A stretch of 64,000 nucleotides of DNA, from assembly GCF_026967475.1 (NCBI RefSeq), contig NZ_CP114058.1, positions 2,976,001 to 3,040,000 of the forward strand, written 5' to 3'. Position 1 is the stretch's first letter, and the number at the start of each line of letters is the position of its first letter. This DNA is from Rouxiella chamberiensis. GTDB taxonomy: Bacteria; Pseudomonadota; Gammaproteobacteria; Enterobacterales; Enterobacteriaceae. The translations under genes were made by a program, and so were the position numbers. The notes beneath the pieces were generated by a model. The model saw only the letters and a list, made by a program, of their open reading frames with translations, was not told the origin of the DNA and did not search any database. Shown here piece by piece: positions 24,519 to 33,900 of the stretch.

Positions 24519-26249
24519 TCAGTCGTAAAAGTCGCGGGCGGGATCCAGCACCGGACGAATAATGCCTGCGCGGATCACGTAATCACCAAAGCCTTCGTCG
24601 GCTTCGCGCTCATTGGCCCAGCGACCGACCAGCTCGTCGATAATCGCCAGAATCTCGACATCGCTGATATTTTCGCGGTACATACGCGGAATGCGCGTAC
24701 CGGCACGGTTGCCGCCAAGATGCAGGTTGTAGCGGTTCATCGCCTTGCCCACCAGACCGATTTCGGCCAGCAGCGCGCGGCCACAGCCGTTGGGACAGCC
24801 GGTGACACGCAGAACGATGTGCTCTTTGCCGACGCCGTGCCGATGCATTATCTCTTCCACCCGCGTAACAAACTCCGGCAGGAAGCGCTCGGCTTCGGCC
24901 ATCGCCAGCGGGCAGGTCGGATAAGACACGCAGGCCATCGAGTTCTTGCGCTGCTCGGTGACACCGTCGTCAATCAGGCCGTGGTTGCGGGCCAGCGTTT
25001 CGATACGGTCTTTGTCTTTTTCGGCCACCCCGGCCACTATCAGATTCTGGTTGGCGGTCAGGCGGAAATCGCCTTTGTGGATACGCGCAATCTCGGCCAG
25101 CCCCGTTTTCAGCGGACGGCCCGGATAATCCAGAATACGGCCATTTTCGATAAACAGGGTCAGGTGCCATTGGTTATCGATGCCTTTAACCCAGCCGATG
25201 CGGTCACCGCGGCCGGTGAATTCGTAAGGGCGCACCTCGGCAAAGGTGATACCGGCACGCTTCTCGACTTCCGCCTTGAAAGTTTCGACGCCGACGCGCT
25301 CGAGAGTGTATTTGGTTTTCGCATTCTTGCGGTTGGTGCGGTTGCCCCAGTCGCGTTGCGTGGTGACCACGGCTTCCGCCACGGCCAGCGTATTTTCCAG
25401 CGGAATGAAGCCTAAATCGCTTGCGGTACGCGCGTAGGTTGCCTTGTCGCCGTGCGCGATGGACAGTCCGCCGCCCACCAGCACGTTGAAGCCTACCAGC
25501 TTGCCGTTATCGGCAATGGCCACGAAGTTCAGGTCATTGGCGTGCAGGTCCACATCGTTTTGCGGCGGGATAACAACGGTCGTCTTGAATTTACGCGGCA
25601 AATAGGTCGGGCCAAGAATCGGCTCTTCGTCGGTGGTTTCGACCTTTTCCTGATCCAGCCACACTTCGGCATAGGCACGGGTGCGCGGCAACAGGTGCTC
25701 GGAGAGTTTCTTCGCCCACTGCCAGGCTTCGAGGTGCAGCTCTGATTCAACCGGGTTCGAGGTACAAAGTACGTTGCGGTTTACATCGTTGGCGGTGGCG
25801 AGCGCATCCAGACCCAGCTTGTTCAAGAGCTGATGCACCGGTTTGACGTTCGGTTTCAGAATGCCGTGGAACTGGAAAGTCTGACGGTTGGTAATGCGAA
25901 TACTGCCGTACAGTGTGCTCTCTTCGGCAAACTTGTCGATACCGAGCCACTGTTCAGGCGTCATCACCCCGCCCGGAAGACGGCAGCGCAGCATCATCGC
26001 GTGGCGAGGTTCAAGCTTCTGCTCGGCGCGCTCGGCACGGATATCGCGGTCATCCTGCTGGTACATGCCGTGGAAACGGATAAGCAGGAAGTTGTCGCCG
26101 TTGAAGCCGCCGGTCAGACCATCGGTCAAGTCTTCCGTAATCGTGCCGCGCAGAAAGTTACTCTCTTTCTTCAGACGTTCGGCGTCGGTCAGCTTGCCTT
26201 CGACGACCAGTGGGCCAGGATGTTTTTCGCTCATAATTTCATTGCTCAT
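24519..26249 (-). CDS. cysI: sulfite reductase hemoprotein beta-component
   Basis: CysI reduces sulfite to sulfide in six electrons at a coupled siroheme and 4Fe-4S centre. The four cluster cysteines appear in [15 protein letters not shown] and [15 protein letters not shown]. The start ATG 26249 overlaps the cysJ stop (TAATG), implying coupled translation. A second Met five codons later matches the E. coli start, so the true protein is 571-576 residues. Its siroheme comes from cysG in this same cluster. Confidence 0.97.
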   Translation of the reverse strand: MSNEIMSEKHPGPLVVEGKLTDAERLKKESNFLRGTITEDLTDGLTGGFNGDNFLLIRFHGMYQQDDRDIRAERAEQKLEPRHAMMLRCRLPGGVMTPEQWLGIDKFAEESTLYGSIRITNRQTFQFHGILKPNVKPVHQLLNKLGLDALATANDVNRNVLCTSNPVESELHLEAWQWAKKLSEHLLPRTRAYAEVWLDQEKVETTDEEPILGPTYLPRKFKTTVVIPPQNDVDLHANDLNFVAIADNGKLVGFNVLVGGGLSIAHGDKATYARTASDLGFIPLENTLAVAEAVVTTQRDWGNRTNRKNAKTKYTLERVGVETFKAEVEKRAGITFAEVRPYEFTGRGDRIGWVKGIDNQWHLTLFIENGRILDYPGRPLKTGLAEIARIHKGDFRLTANQNLIVAGVAEKDKDRIETLARNHGLIDDGVTEQRKNSMACVSYPTCPLAMAEAERFLPEFVTRVEEIMHRHGVGKEHIVLRVTGCPNGCGRALLAEIGLVGKAMNRYNLHLGGNRAGTRIPRMYRENISDVEILAIIDELVGRWANEREADEGFGDYVIRAGIIRPVLDPARDFYD

Positions 26250-28052
26250 TAATAGACATCTCGCTGATAACGACGATCCATACGCAGGTCACTCAGATAT
26301 TCATCGGCGGCTTCCAGATCCATGCCACCGTATTCGGCAATCACTTCAAGCAAAGCCTGCTCGACATCTTTCGCCATGCGATTCGCGTCGCCACAAACAT
26401 ATACGTGTGCGCCTTCCTGCAACCATGCCCAGACTTCGCTGCCCTTGGCGCGCAGTTTGTCCTGAACATAGACTTTTTCCGCCTGATCGCGTGACCACGC
26501 CAGATCGATATGGGTCAGCAGGCCGTCTTTCACGTAGCGCTGCCATTCGACCTGATACAGGAAGTCATCGGTAAAGTGCGGATTACCGAAGAACAGCCAG
26601 TTTTTGCCGCTTGCGCCGTCGTTGTCGCGCTGCTGCATAAAGGCACGGAACGGCGCGATGCCGGTGCCAGGCCCAATCATGATGACCGGCGCGTCAGGAT
26701 CGGCCGGTAGACGGAAGTTATCATTGTGCTCGATGAACACGCGCACTTCGCCGTCTTCCTCCAGTCTGTCGGCCAGATAACCGGAGGCACCGCCGGTACG
26801 CGCACGTCCGTCGATGTCATAACGCACCACGCCCACGGTAATGTGCACTTCCGTTTCCGTCTCCGCCTGCGAGGACGCAATCGAGTACAGGCGCGGCGTC
26901 AGCGGGCGCAGCAGGTCAATAAGCTGTTGCGGTTGCAGCTCGGTCGGCGCACGGCGGACCATGTCGACGAACCGGCGTGTTCTGGGCAAAATGCTGCAAC
27001 GCGCTCTTGTCGGTAATCAACGCCAAAAGGTCGGCATCGCGACATACGGCGGCATATTTGTCGACGATGACGGTCGTGTTCTGCGTCAGCTCGATGTGAT
27101 GCTGCAACGCTTCGCTCAGCGGCAGCGTCTTGCCGTGAACGTCGACCGGCTCGTCGCCTTTCAGCCAGAGCAGTTCAACCAGTTCTTTCACCAGCAGCGG
27201 ATCGTTTTCAAACCACACGCCCAGCGCATCGCCCGGCTGGTAACGCAGACCCGAGTCACCCAGATCGATTTCGATATGTCGCACGTCCTTGTCGGAATCG
27301 CGCCCCGTGACCTTCTGATTCACGGACAGCAAGGCGGTCAGCGGTTGCTCTTTACTGTAGGGGCTGCTGTCGAGCTGGTTGACGTTACCGGCAATCGTGG
27401 CCGCCTGCGCCACCGGCGACTCGGCAGGAATGCGTTTTTTCAGTACCTCGACGACCTGGGTACACCACGCCGCAGCCTGCTCCTGATACTCGACGTCGGC
27501 ATCGACGCGGTCCAGCAGACGCTCGCCGCCCAACTCGCCCAGACGCGCATCAAAATCCTTGCCCGCCTGACAGAAGAATTCATAGGACGTATCGCCCAGA
27601 CCAAATACCGCAAAAGCCGTATCGGCCATGTTCGGCGCTTTTTTGGACATCAGGAACTTGTGCAGCGCCACCGCCTCTTCTGCGGGTTCACCTTCGCCCT
27701 GCGTCGAGGCGACGACGACCAGCAGTTTTTCCTGCGCAATCTGTTTGAACTTGTAGTCACCGGCATTCACCAGGTTAACGTTAAGTTTAGCGGCAACCAG
27801 CGCATCGCGCAGTTGTTCGGCCAGACGGCGCGCATTGCCGGTCTGCGAGGCAGAAATCAGAGTAACGGACGCTGCCGCGGCAACGGGTGCAGGCGCTGCT
27901 ACTGCGCCCGGCTGCTGGTTGGTCAATCCCCAGAAATAGCCTGAAAGCCAGGCCAACTGGGTCGGCGAATAGTCACCAATTGCCGATTGCAGCCGTGACA
28001 TTTGCTCCGGGGATAATGGGAGCAAAGAAGTAGGAGGTGCCTGAGTCGTCAT
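26249..28052 (-). pseudogene. cysJ: sulfite reductase flavoprotein alpha-component, single-base frameshift
   Basis: CysJ passes electrons from NADPH through FAD and FMN to CysI. The first part (28052 to about 26971) has the flavodoxin domain ([48 protein letters not shown]). After about residue 360 one extra base near 26970-26971 shifts the frame. The rest continues with [27 protein letters not shown] (FAD), [18 protein letters not shown] (NADPH) and the ending YQRDVY. Without the extra base the product is 600 residues (E. coli 599). Probably a sequencing error, since cysI and cysH are intact. Confidence 0.93.
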
Positions 28053-28369
28053 CGCGGTACGAATTCCCTTATTGCATAAGCCTGTATCAAACGGACTGTT
28101 TATTCGGAAAGAGTGGAGAGCGTGTAAGGTTAACCAGCCGAATCATAACAATTAAATAAGTGATGGGAATATTAAATAACCATAATAACTAAGTGTTTTT
28201 TCCGGTAAAACCTATCGATAAAACTGTTAAAGCCTCAGTTATAGGCTACTGAAATCACTAAGAAAAAAAGAGGCGGTTTTTGAAGGGGTTATTCGGGGAG
28301 AGCTAAATGAGAAAGCCCCGCATTTGCGAGGCTGAAAATATCTTGATGCCGATGAGCTGACCTTCCCTG
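28053..28369. other. intergenic region upstream of cysJIH
   Basis: These 317 AT-rich bases between cysJ and the hydrolase gene should carry the cysJIH promoter, expected to be CysB-activated by analogy; no CysB site could be read with confidence. A hairpin at 28314-28333 belongs to the end of the upstream hydrolase gene. No further gene is seen. Confidence 0.5.
28314..28333 (-). terminator. possible terminator of the hydrolase gene
   Basis: AGCCTCGC and GCGGGGCT on the minus strand pair with one mismatch over a four-base loop, followed by TTTC. It lies 37 bases after the hydrolase stop. The weak U tract makes it a moderate candidate. Confidence 0.55.
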
Positions 28370-29362
28370 TCAGGGATTAAACTCGTGATGCTGCTCGAAA
28401 CGCGCGAACTGTCCGGCGGCATAAATCGACATTTTACTGCCGCTGTGCCCTATGTCCGGCAACGCAACGAAATGCCAGTTGAAGGGCATATGGTTCTGCT
28501 CGGCCTGCTGCTGCGAGGTCGTGAAGAAGTTTTCCGCACGTTCGAGCCGGTTGCTGCCCTGCGCCATCGCCCCTTTGGAATGGCGCAGCTGACGGTTTTC
28601 AGGATCATCGTCATTGGCACCTACCGCAATCAAGACAGGTTTTGCAAAATAGGCGGCGAGCTGACTCTGGCTCACTTTTATCGGCGAGGCGCGCAACCCA
28701 TAGGGCCAGCGCTGATCCGTATCGGGCAGCGTCCACCAGCCTGCTGCCGCGCAGATAGCCGCCTTGACCTGCGGCTGTGGGAGCAGGGTCAGCGCGCGAT
28801 GTACAAACTGGCAGCCCGCACTGTTGCCAAACAGATAATATTGCGACTGCGACGTGATGCCCTGCTGGTGCATGGCGAGGAAGATGTCATTGACCAGCGT
28901 AAAACTCCACTGCGCCTTCGGCAGGCGGTGATGCGTTTTCGGGTCCTGAATATTTCCCAGATTGTAGCCGTAACTGCCCTGGAAATCCTGATCGGTAAAA
29001 CGTGGCACCACAATGCGGAAATGATACTGATCGGCCACTTTTATCCAGTCGTTGCGATAGGTCGAAGCATTGCGATCCACGCCCGTCATGACCATGATGA
29101 CCGGCGAATTTGCATCGGTTCCGGCAGGCTGATAGGTAAAGACTTCGAGCGGTTTTTTATTGCCGCCAGCAGGATAGTAAAAACTGCCTGTACCGTCGGC
29201 CAGTGTCTTGATGTCGAGACTTATCGGCCTGGACGCCACCTTCGGCGACGCGCCTTTCACCGCCGCTGAACTTACTGTCGCCGCACCTACCGGCAAACCT
29301 TCGGCATTTGCCGTCGCAGTTAAACACAGCATCAATGCGGCCCAACGCAGCGCTCTAATCAT
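28370..29362 (-). CDS. secreted alpha/beta hydrolase, function unknown
   Basis: A 330-residue exported protein with a clear signal peptide (MIRALRWAALMLCLTATANA, cleavage after residue 20). It is an alpha/beta hydrolase: the nucleophile elbow GNSAG at 179-183 gives Ser181, and a His in ALPDIGHSGS near residue 310 would complete the triad. PVIMVMTGVDRNASTYRNDW resembles the oxyanion-side strand of polyhydroxybutyrate-depolymerase or feruloyl-esterase-like enzymes. It stands alone between cysJ and queD. The substrate is not predictable from sequence. Confidence 0.8.
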   Translation of the reverse strand: MIRALRWAALMLCLTATANAEGLPVGAATVSSAAVKGASPKVASRPISLDIKTLADGTGSFYYPAGGNKKPLEVFTYQPAGTDANSPVIMVMTGVDRNASTYRNDWIKVADQYHFRIVVPRFTDQDFQGSYGYNLGNIQDPKTHHRLPKAQWSFTLVNDIFLAMHQQGITSQSQYYLFGNSAGCQFVHRALTLLPQPQVKAAICAAAGWWTLPDTDQRWPYGLRASPIKVSQSQLAAYFAKPVLIAVGANDDDPENRQLRHSKGAMAQGSNRLERAENFFTTSQQQAEQNHMPFNWHFVALPDIGHSGSKMSIYAAGQFARFEQHHEFNP

Positions 29363-29531
29363 TCACTATCTCAATAGGTTAGTATGCAACGCCTCACTTT
29401 AAGGGAAGGAGTGATGCCGAGTAAAGGAGGAAAAGCGCAATATCTGTCTATTCATAGAGCAGATAACTCATGGCTTAACGGGCCAGTTTCCGTTAATATG
29501 CCGCGTTTTTTGCAGTCAACGAGACAGTGTC

Positions 29532-29891
29532 ATGACCACTACATTATTTAAAGATTTTATGTTCGAAGCCGCTCATCACCTGCCTCATGTTCCAGAAGGG
29601 CATAAATGTGGCCGCCTGCATGGGCACTCTTTTGCCGTGCGTCTTGAGATTACCGGTGACGTGGATCCGCATACCGGCTGGGTAATGGATTTTGCCGAAC
29701 TGAAAGCCGCCTTTGCGCCAACGCTCGACAGCCTGGACCACTATTATCTCAACGATATTCCCGGTCTGGAAAACCCGACCAGCGAAGTGCTGGCCAAGTG
29801 GATCTGGGACAAGATGAAACCTCAGCTTCCCCTGCTGAGCGCGGTACGTATCAAAGAAACCTGCACCGCCGGCTGCGTCTATCGCGGCTGA
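29532..29891 (+). CDS. queD: 6-carboxy-5,6,7,8-tetrahydropterin synthase
   Basis: QueD makes 6-carboxytetrahydropterin from dihydroneopterin triphosphate, an early step to queuosine. The 119 residues (E. coli 121) show the zinc histidines in [10 protein letters not shown] and RLHGHSF, catalytic Cys26 in HKCGRLHGH, and the family ending [14 protein letters not shown]. It faces queE, the next enzyme in the pathway, and lies beyond cysJ as in E. coli. Confidence 0.96.
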   Translation: MTTTLFKDFMFEAAHHLPHVPEGHKCGRLHGHSFAVRLEITGDVDPHTGWVMDFAELKAAFAPTLDSLDHYYLNDIPGLENPTSEVLAKWIWDKMKPQLPLLSAVRIKETCTAGCVYRG

Positions 29892-30178
29892 TCCGGTATT
29901 GCCCTCGCAATAGACTCGGATCGAATTCTTGTGGGGCAATCTTCTTCGTTCTTGACGCGAGCGTGTCGAGGACGAAGAGGGATAGCCAACGCCTTTCTAA
30001 AAGTTATTCACGCAAATCTTCAACGTCATCCGTATTGCCCTGCAGAGGCGATAATTGCATTCTCAATGCTATAAATGCTGTGGCTTGGCGGCAAGCGCGT
30101 GGGTCCCGATGCGCTGACATTCGTCGGCAATTTGGGCGAGCGACGCCAACCAAGTCACAGTGATAAGAGCAAAGAGGA
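29892..30178. other. intergenic region between queD and queE
   Basis: The 287 bases between convergent queD and queE hold no accepted gene. On the minus strand one frame just after the queE stop encodes a signal-peptide-like stretch (LILFALITVTWLASLAQIA), but with no ATG, GTG or TTG at its head. A second minus frame nearby ends QGNTDDVEDLRE. These may be remains of one small gene (see findings). Confidence 0.4.
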
Positions 30179-30849
30179 TTAGGCGATATTGAGATACTTA
30201 TGTGTCTGCATGGAAAGCCGCCAATTTTTGGCAATACAGGTTGCAATACACAGCTTGGTCGCTTCTTCTTTCTGGCTGATTGGCTGTAACGCGATGATGC
30301 GCGACTTGTCGTCTGACAGGGTTGCCAGCAGGGCTTCAAGCGCATCGATATCGCGTTGACGGGCGACCGGATGCTTTATCTCGTCGGCGCGTTGCAATGC
30401 CTGCGGCAGAATGTCGTAACCGCCGCGCATGTTCACCTTCGGCGATACTGTCACCCAGGTTTTAGCCGAACAGCGAATTTCGTGCGTGCCGCTGGTTTCA
30501 ATCTGGCAGCTGTAGCCGCGAGCTTCCAGCAGTTCGGTCAGCGGCTGCAAATCATAAATACACGGCTCGCCGCCGGTAATCACGATGTGGTTGGCCGTCC
30601 ATCCCTGATTCTGAATGACCTGATGAAGTTGCTCGGCGCTGGCATTACCCCACGCGTCGGTTTCTTCGGTTTTGACCAGGATACGCTGCATATCGACTTC
30701 ACGATCGGCGAATTTTTCCCAGGTGTGTTTCGTGTCGCACCAGCTGCACCCTACCGGGCAACCTTGCAAACGAATAAAAATAGCCGGCACGCCGGTAAAA
30801 AGCCTTCCCCTTGCAGGGTTTCAAACATTTCGTTAATCGGGTACTGCAT
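30179..30849 (-). pseudogene. queE: 7-carboxy-7-deazaguanine synthase QueE, single-base frameshift
   Basis: QueE is a radical SAM enzyme converting 6-carboxytetrahydropterin to 7-carboxy-7-deazaguanine. The start at 30849 reads MQYPINEMFETLQGEG, then breaks at residue 16 in the A run 30797-30801. With one more T on the coding strand it continues as FFTGVPAIFIRLQGCP. The cluster motif CPVGCSWC, VITGGEPCIYDL and WVTVSPKVNMRGGYD are intact, and the ending is HKYLNIA. The repaired length is 223 residues, exactly that of E. coli. Probably a homopolymer error. Confidence 0.93.
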
Positions 30850-30943
30850 CTGTATCTCAAATTTTAAGGAGCCAGCGCACATTATCGCAGACATAATGCG
30901 TTGCGCCAAACCTATCACGCCACGCAACCTGACGTTTTTTCAC

Positions 30944-33900
30944 TCAGCGGGCCTGCGTTGTTCTCGCCGTTTGCCGCATGTTACCGGGCGGCTGTATTTC
31001 GCGGTGAGTCTGGTGTTGGCGGTTGAACTGCTGCAACCGCTGAAGATCCTGCTCAAGCCCCTTGTTTTTTAACGTATTCACCTGCTGATTAATCATTTCG
31101 GTGCGATAGGCCAGCCGTTCGAGCTCTTGCGCCGCATCATTGTGGGTTCGCCGATCGAGTGCCTGTTCGATAATTTTATTGATATCCTGCGCTTTTTCGG
31201 GCGGCACTTTTTGATCCCTCAGCCTGCCAAGCCGTCTGGCCAACACCTGAAGGGCGTCATCTTCATCGTTAAGGTTTTTCAACCGACGATCTACGACCTC
31301 CAGCTGCGCCAACCTTTTCGACAAGCTGTCTCGATAGCTTTCTGTTTGTTGCAACCCATGATATCGAGGCTCCGAGGACGATGAGGTGTTTTTGGGCTGC
31401 GTCACGAGAGGCAGCATCTCCGTCATTAAAAACGAGACAACATTACCAGGCGCGGTGGGTTCGACCGCAAGATTCATCGCCCGTCGCCTTTCGTTTTCCT
31501 GCCTCTCAAATATGCTGTCTTTCTCTTGCGAAGCACGGGAAGCCTGCGCCGTGATCCGCCGGTAATCGGCCAGCACGTCCGACAGTCGAGCGGTAAACTC
31601 CAGCAGGGAAGCCCGCTGCGGTTGCCGTGCAAAGTGACGGGTCTGCCCAGCATTGAGCGGGCGCGCCGCGAGGTGTTTCTCCTGACGGCCAAGCCGTAGA
31701 TATTCGGCCGAAAGAGAAGATTCCAGCGCGCGTTGCCCGTCAAGCATGCGCTCGAGCAACGGTGCCTGCAACGCGGCCAATGCGCTCTGGTCAGAGGCTT
31801 TAAGGGCAACACGGCTCTTTTTATGCAGCGAGGCAATCTGGCGTTCGTCGTCGAGAAGCTGGTGACGCGACAGCAACGCAATGATTTGCTGCGCCTGACC
31901 GGATAAAGCATGAGGGGTTCGTGACCAGTCTTGTCGGGCCTCATGTTTAATGCGATTAAAACCATCACGGCGGGATTGCATCACCGTACGCGGATGCGCG
32001 AAATCATGGGTGCGGGTATTCAGAAATTGTTTCAATTCGCGTTGCGAGCCTTCTGCCACACCCGCCGCAAGCATCACATGAATAAACTGCACGCTGGTCG
32101 AATACTGGCCATGATTAATCAGGGCCAGCGCACGAGTGCCGGGCGAACTTTCCCACGGCGAATGCTCGAGAGTCAGCGCATAAACCTCTTTGGACGTCAG
32201 CGCCTGCGCGGAAAAGAGCTGGTGGATAAGCGTGAAGTAATAAGACAGCAGTTGATCGACACACAGTCGATACCCTCGAACAGTGGCCAGCTTCGCGCCC
32301 ATACCGCTGTTGCGAATTAACACATCGGCCGCCTGACGCGGCGATTGGGTTGCCGTTCGGGCGGCGGCCAGAAGCATCTCATAGGCCGCCATGAGTGACA
32401 GTGCACGGGTATGAAAATCCAGCGCGGCGTGTTCGGCCATGAGCGCAAGCTGCAGGGCCTGTTGTGGTGCTTTGACCAGGGTGTCATGCGGCGCGACGCT
32501 TTGACGTTGCCCCCTTACAGAGGCGGCAACGACCACGCTCGTCGCCGCACTTTTATGTTGCCGACCAGCATGGCCGGTAATGCCGGACGATGACGCGCCG
32601 TCGTTATTAGGATCGTCATCCCGCTTGCGTTTAAAGCGGGCCTGATGCTTCAAGGCTGCGTAACTCTCGGGTATGGAAAGCGATGTCTCTACTGCCGCCT
32701 TGGCGCTATCCGCCACGGTATCAGGCTTTTGCGCAAAATCGGCGACCTGCCGGACCAGCGCCAGAAATGCCTGCCTTTTTTGCTGATCGACGGCGATGGC
32801 CGCCCCAGGAGCGGGAGCATTTTTATCATCCAGAGCAATACAGTCTTGCAGCAGTTCAAGATTGCTGACTCCGCCATGTCGAGGAACCACCACTACCCGT
32901 CCGGCAATAGAGTGCGCGGGTTGCGGCAGGCTGATGAGAAATAGCGAGTCGGGCATGATATTGATATAGGTGTCAGGCAGTGTTGCCGGTGTATAGACGC
33001 GCTCACCGGCTGGATTGAAATAATGGCTAAAATTGGTCTTGATGAAGCCCTTCCCGATGGCGATATTTTTGGCCAGCGCCAACGCACGGAACAACGCCGG
33101 TTCGCAGAGCCCATTGACGATATCAAAGGCTTCGTTGGGACAATTCTCGAGCTTTTGCGCCAACTGCCCGTCTCTTGCCACGCTGACCAGCAACGTCTCC
33201 CAGTCTGCCAGAGGTGAATAGTCTTCGCCGTGTTCATCGTACATGCGGTTGGCAATCACCAAGATGGCGTCTTTATATTCCGTGACCAGCAGATAGACAA
33301 GCTGGTTATCGGTGAGCGACAAGCCGTTGATTTGCTGAAAAATCCTGTGGCTGTAATCAAGAAGAACGCCAAGAGGATGCCGCCCCTGCAACGGCTCTTC
33401 GATTTCTCGCCCAACATAGACCAGCGTGTCTATCAGCGCAAAACGATCGGCGTCGTGATCCAGCCTGGGATTGGGTAAAAGAGGAAAAGCCTGAAGCAAG
33501 GTGCTGTCATGGAGATTATTCATCCAGCGAATATCGAGAGAGCCGGTATGGGTAATTTCATGCATGGCGGTGCAACTGTAGAGTCCGATACAGGAAAGCC
33601 GCGTATTGGAAAGGCTTTTATCGGCCAGCCAGTTTTCAATCTGCGCCAGACTTAATCCTCGGGGTCCGTAAGGCAGTCCCTCAAGGCTCATTTCGGAGAC
33701 GGGGAAATCATCGCCGATAATCAATGGCGCGGCAGGCATTTCTTCAAGCAGAATTGCGAGGCGCTCACGACGCGAATCCAATAATGTGTCGATGATATGT
33801 GGATAGGCATAATGCCCTGCTGAAAACAGCTTTTGTTCATCTTCATGCACGATGCTTTTTTCTTGAAGCAGGAGAGAATTATTAACCGTGTTCTCCAGCA

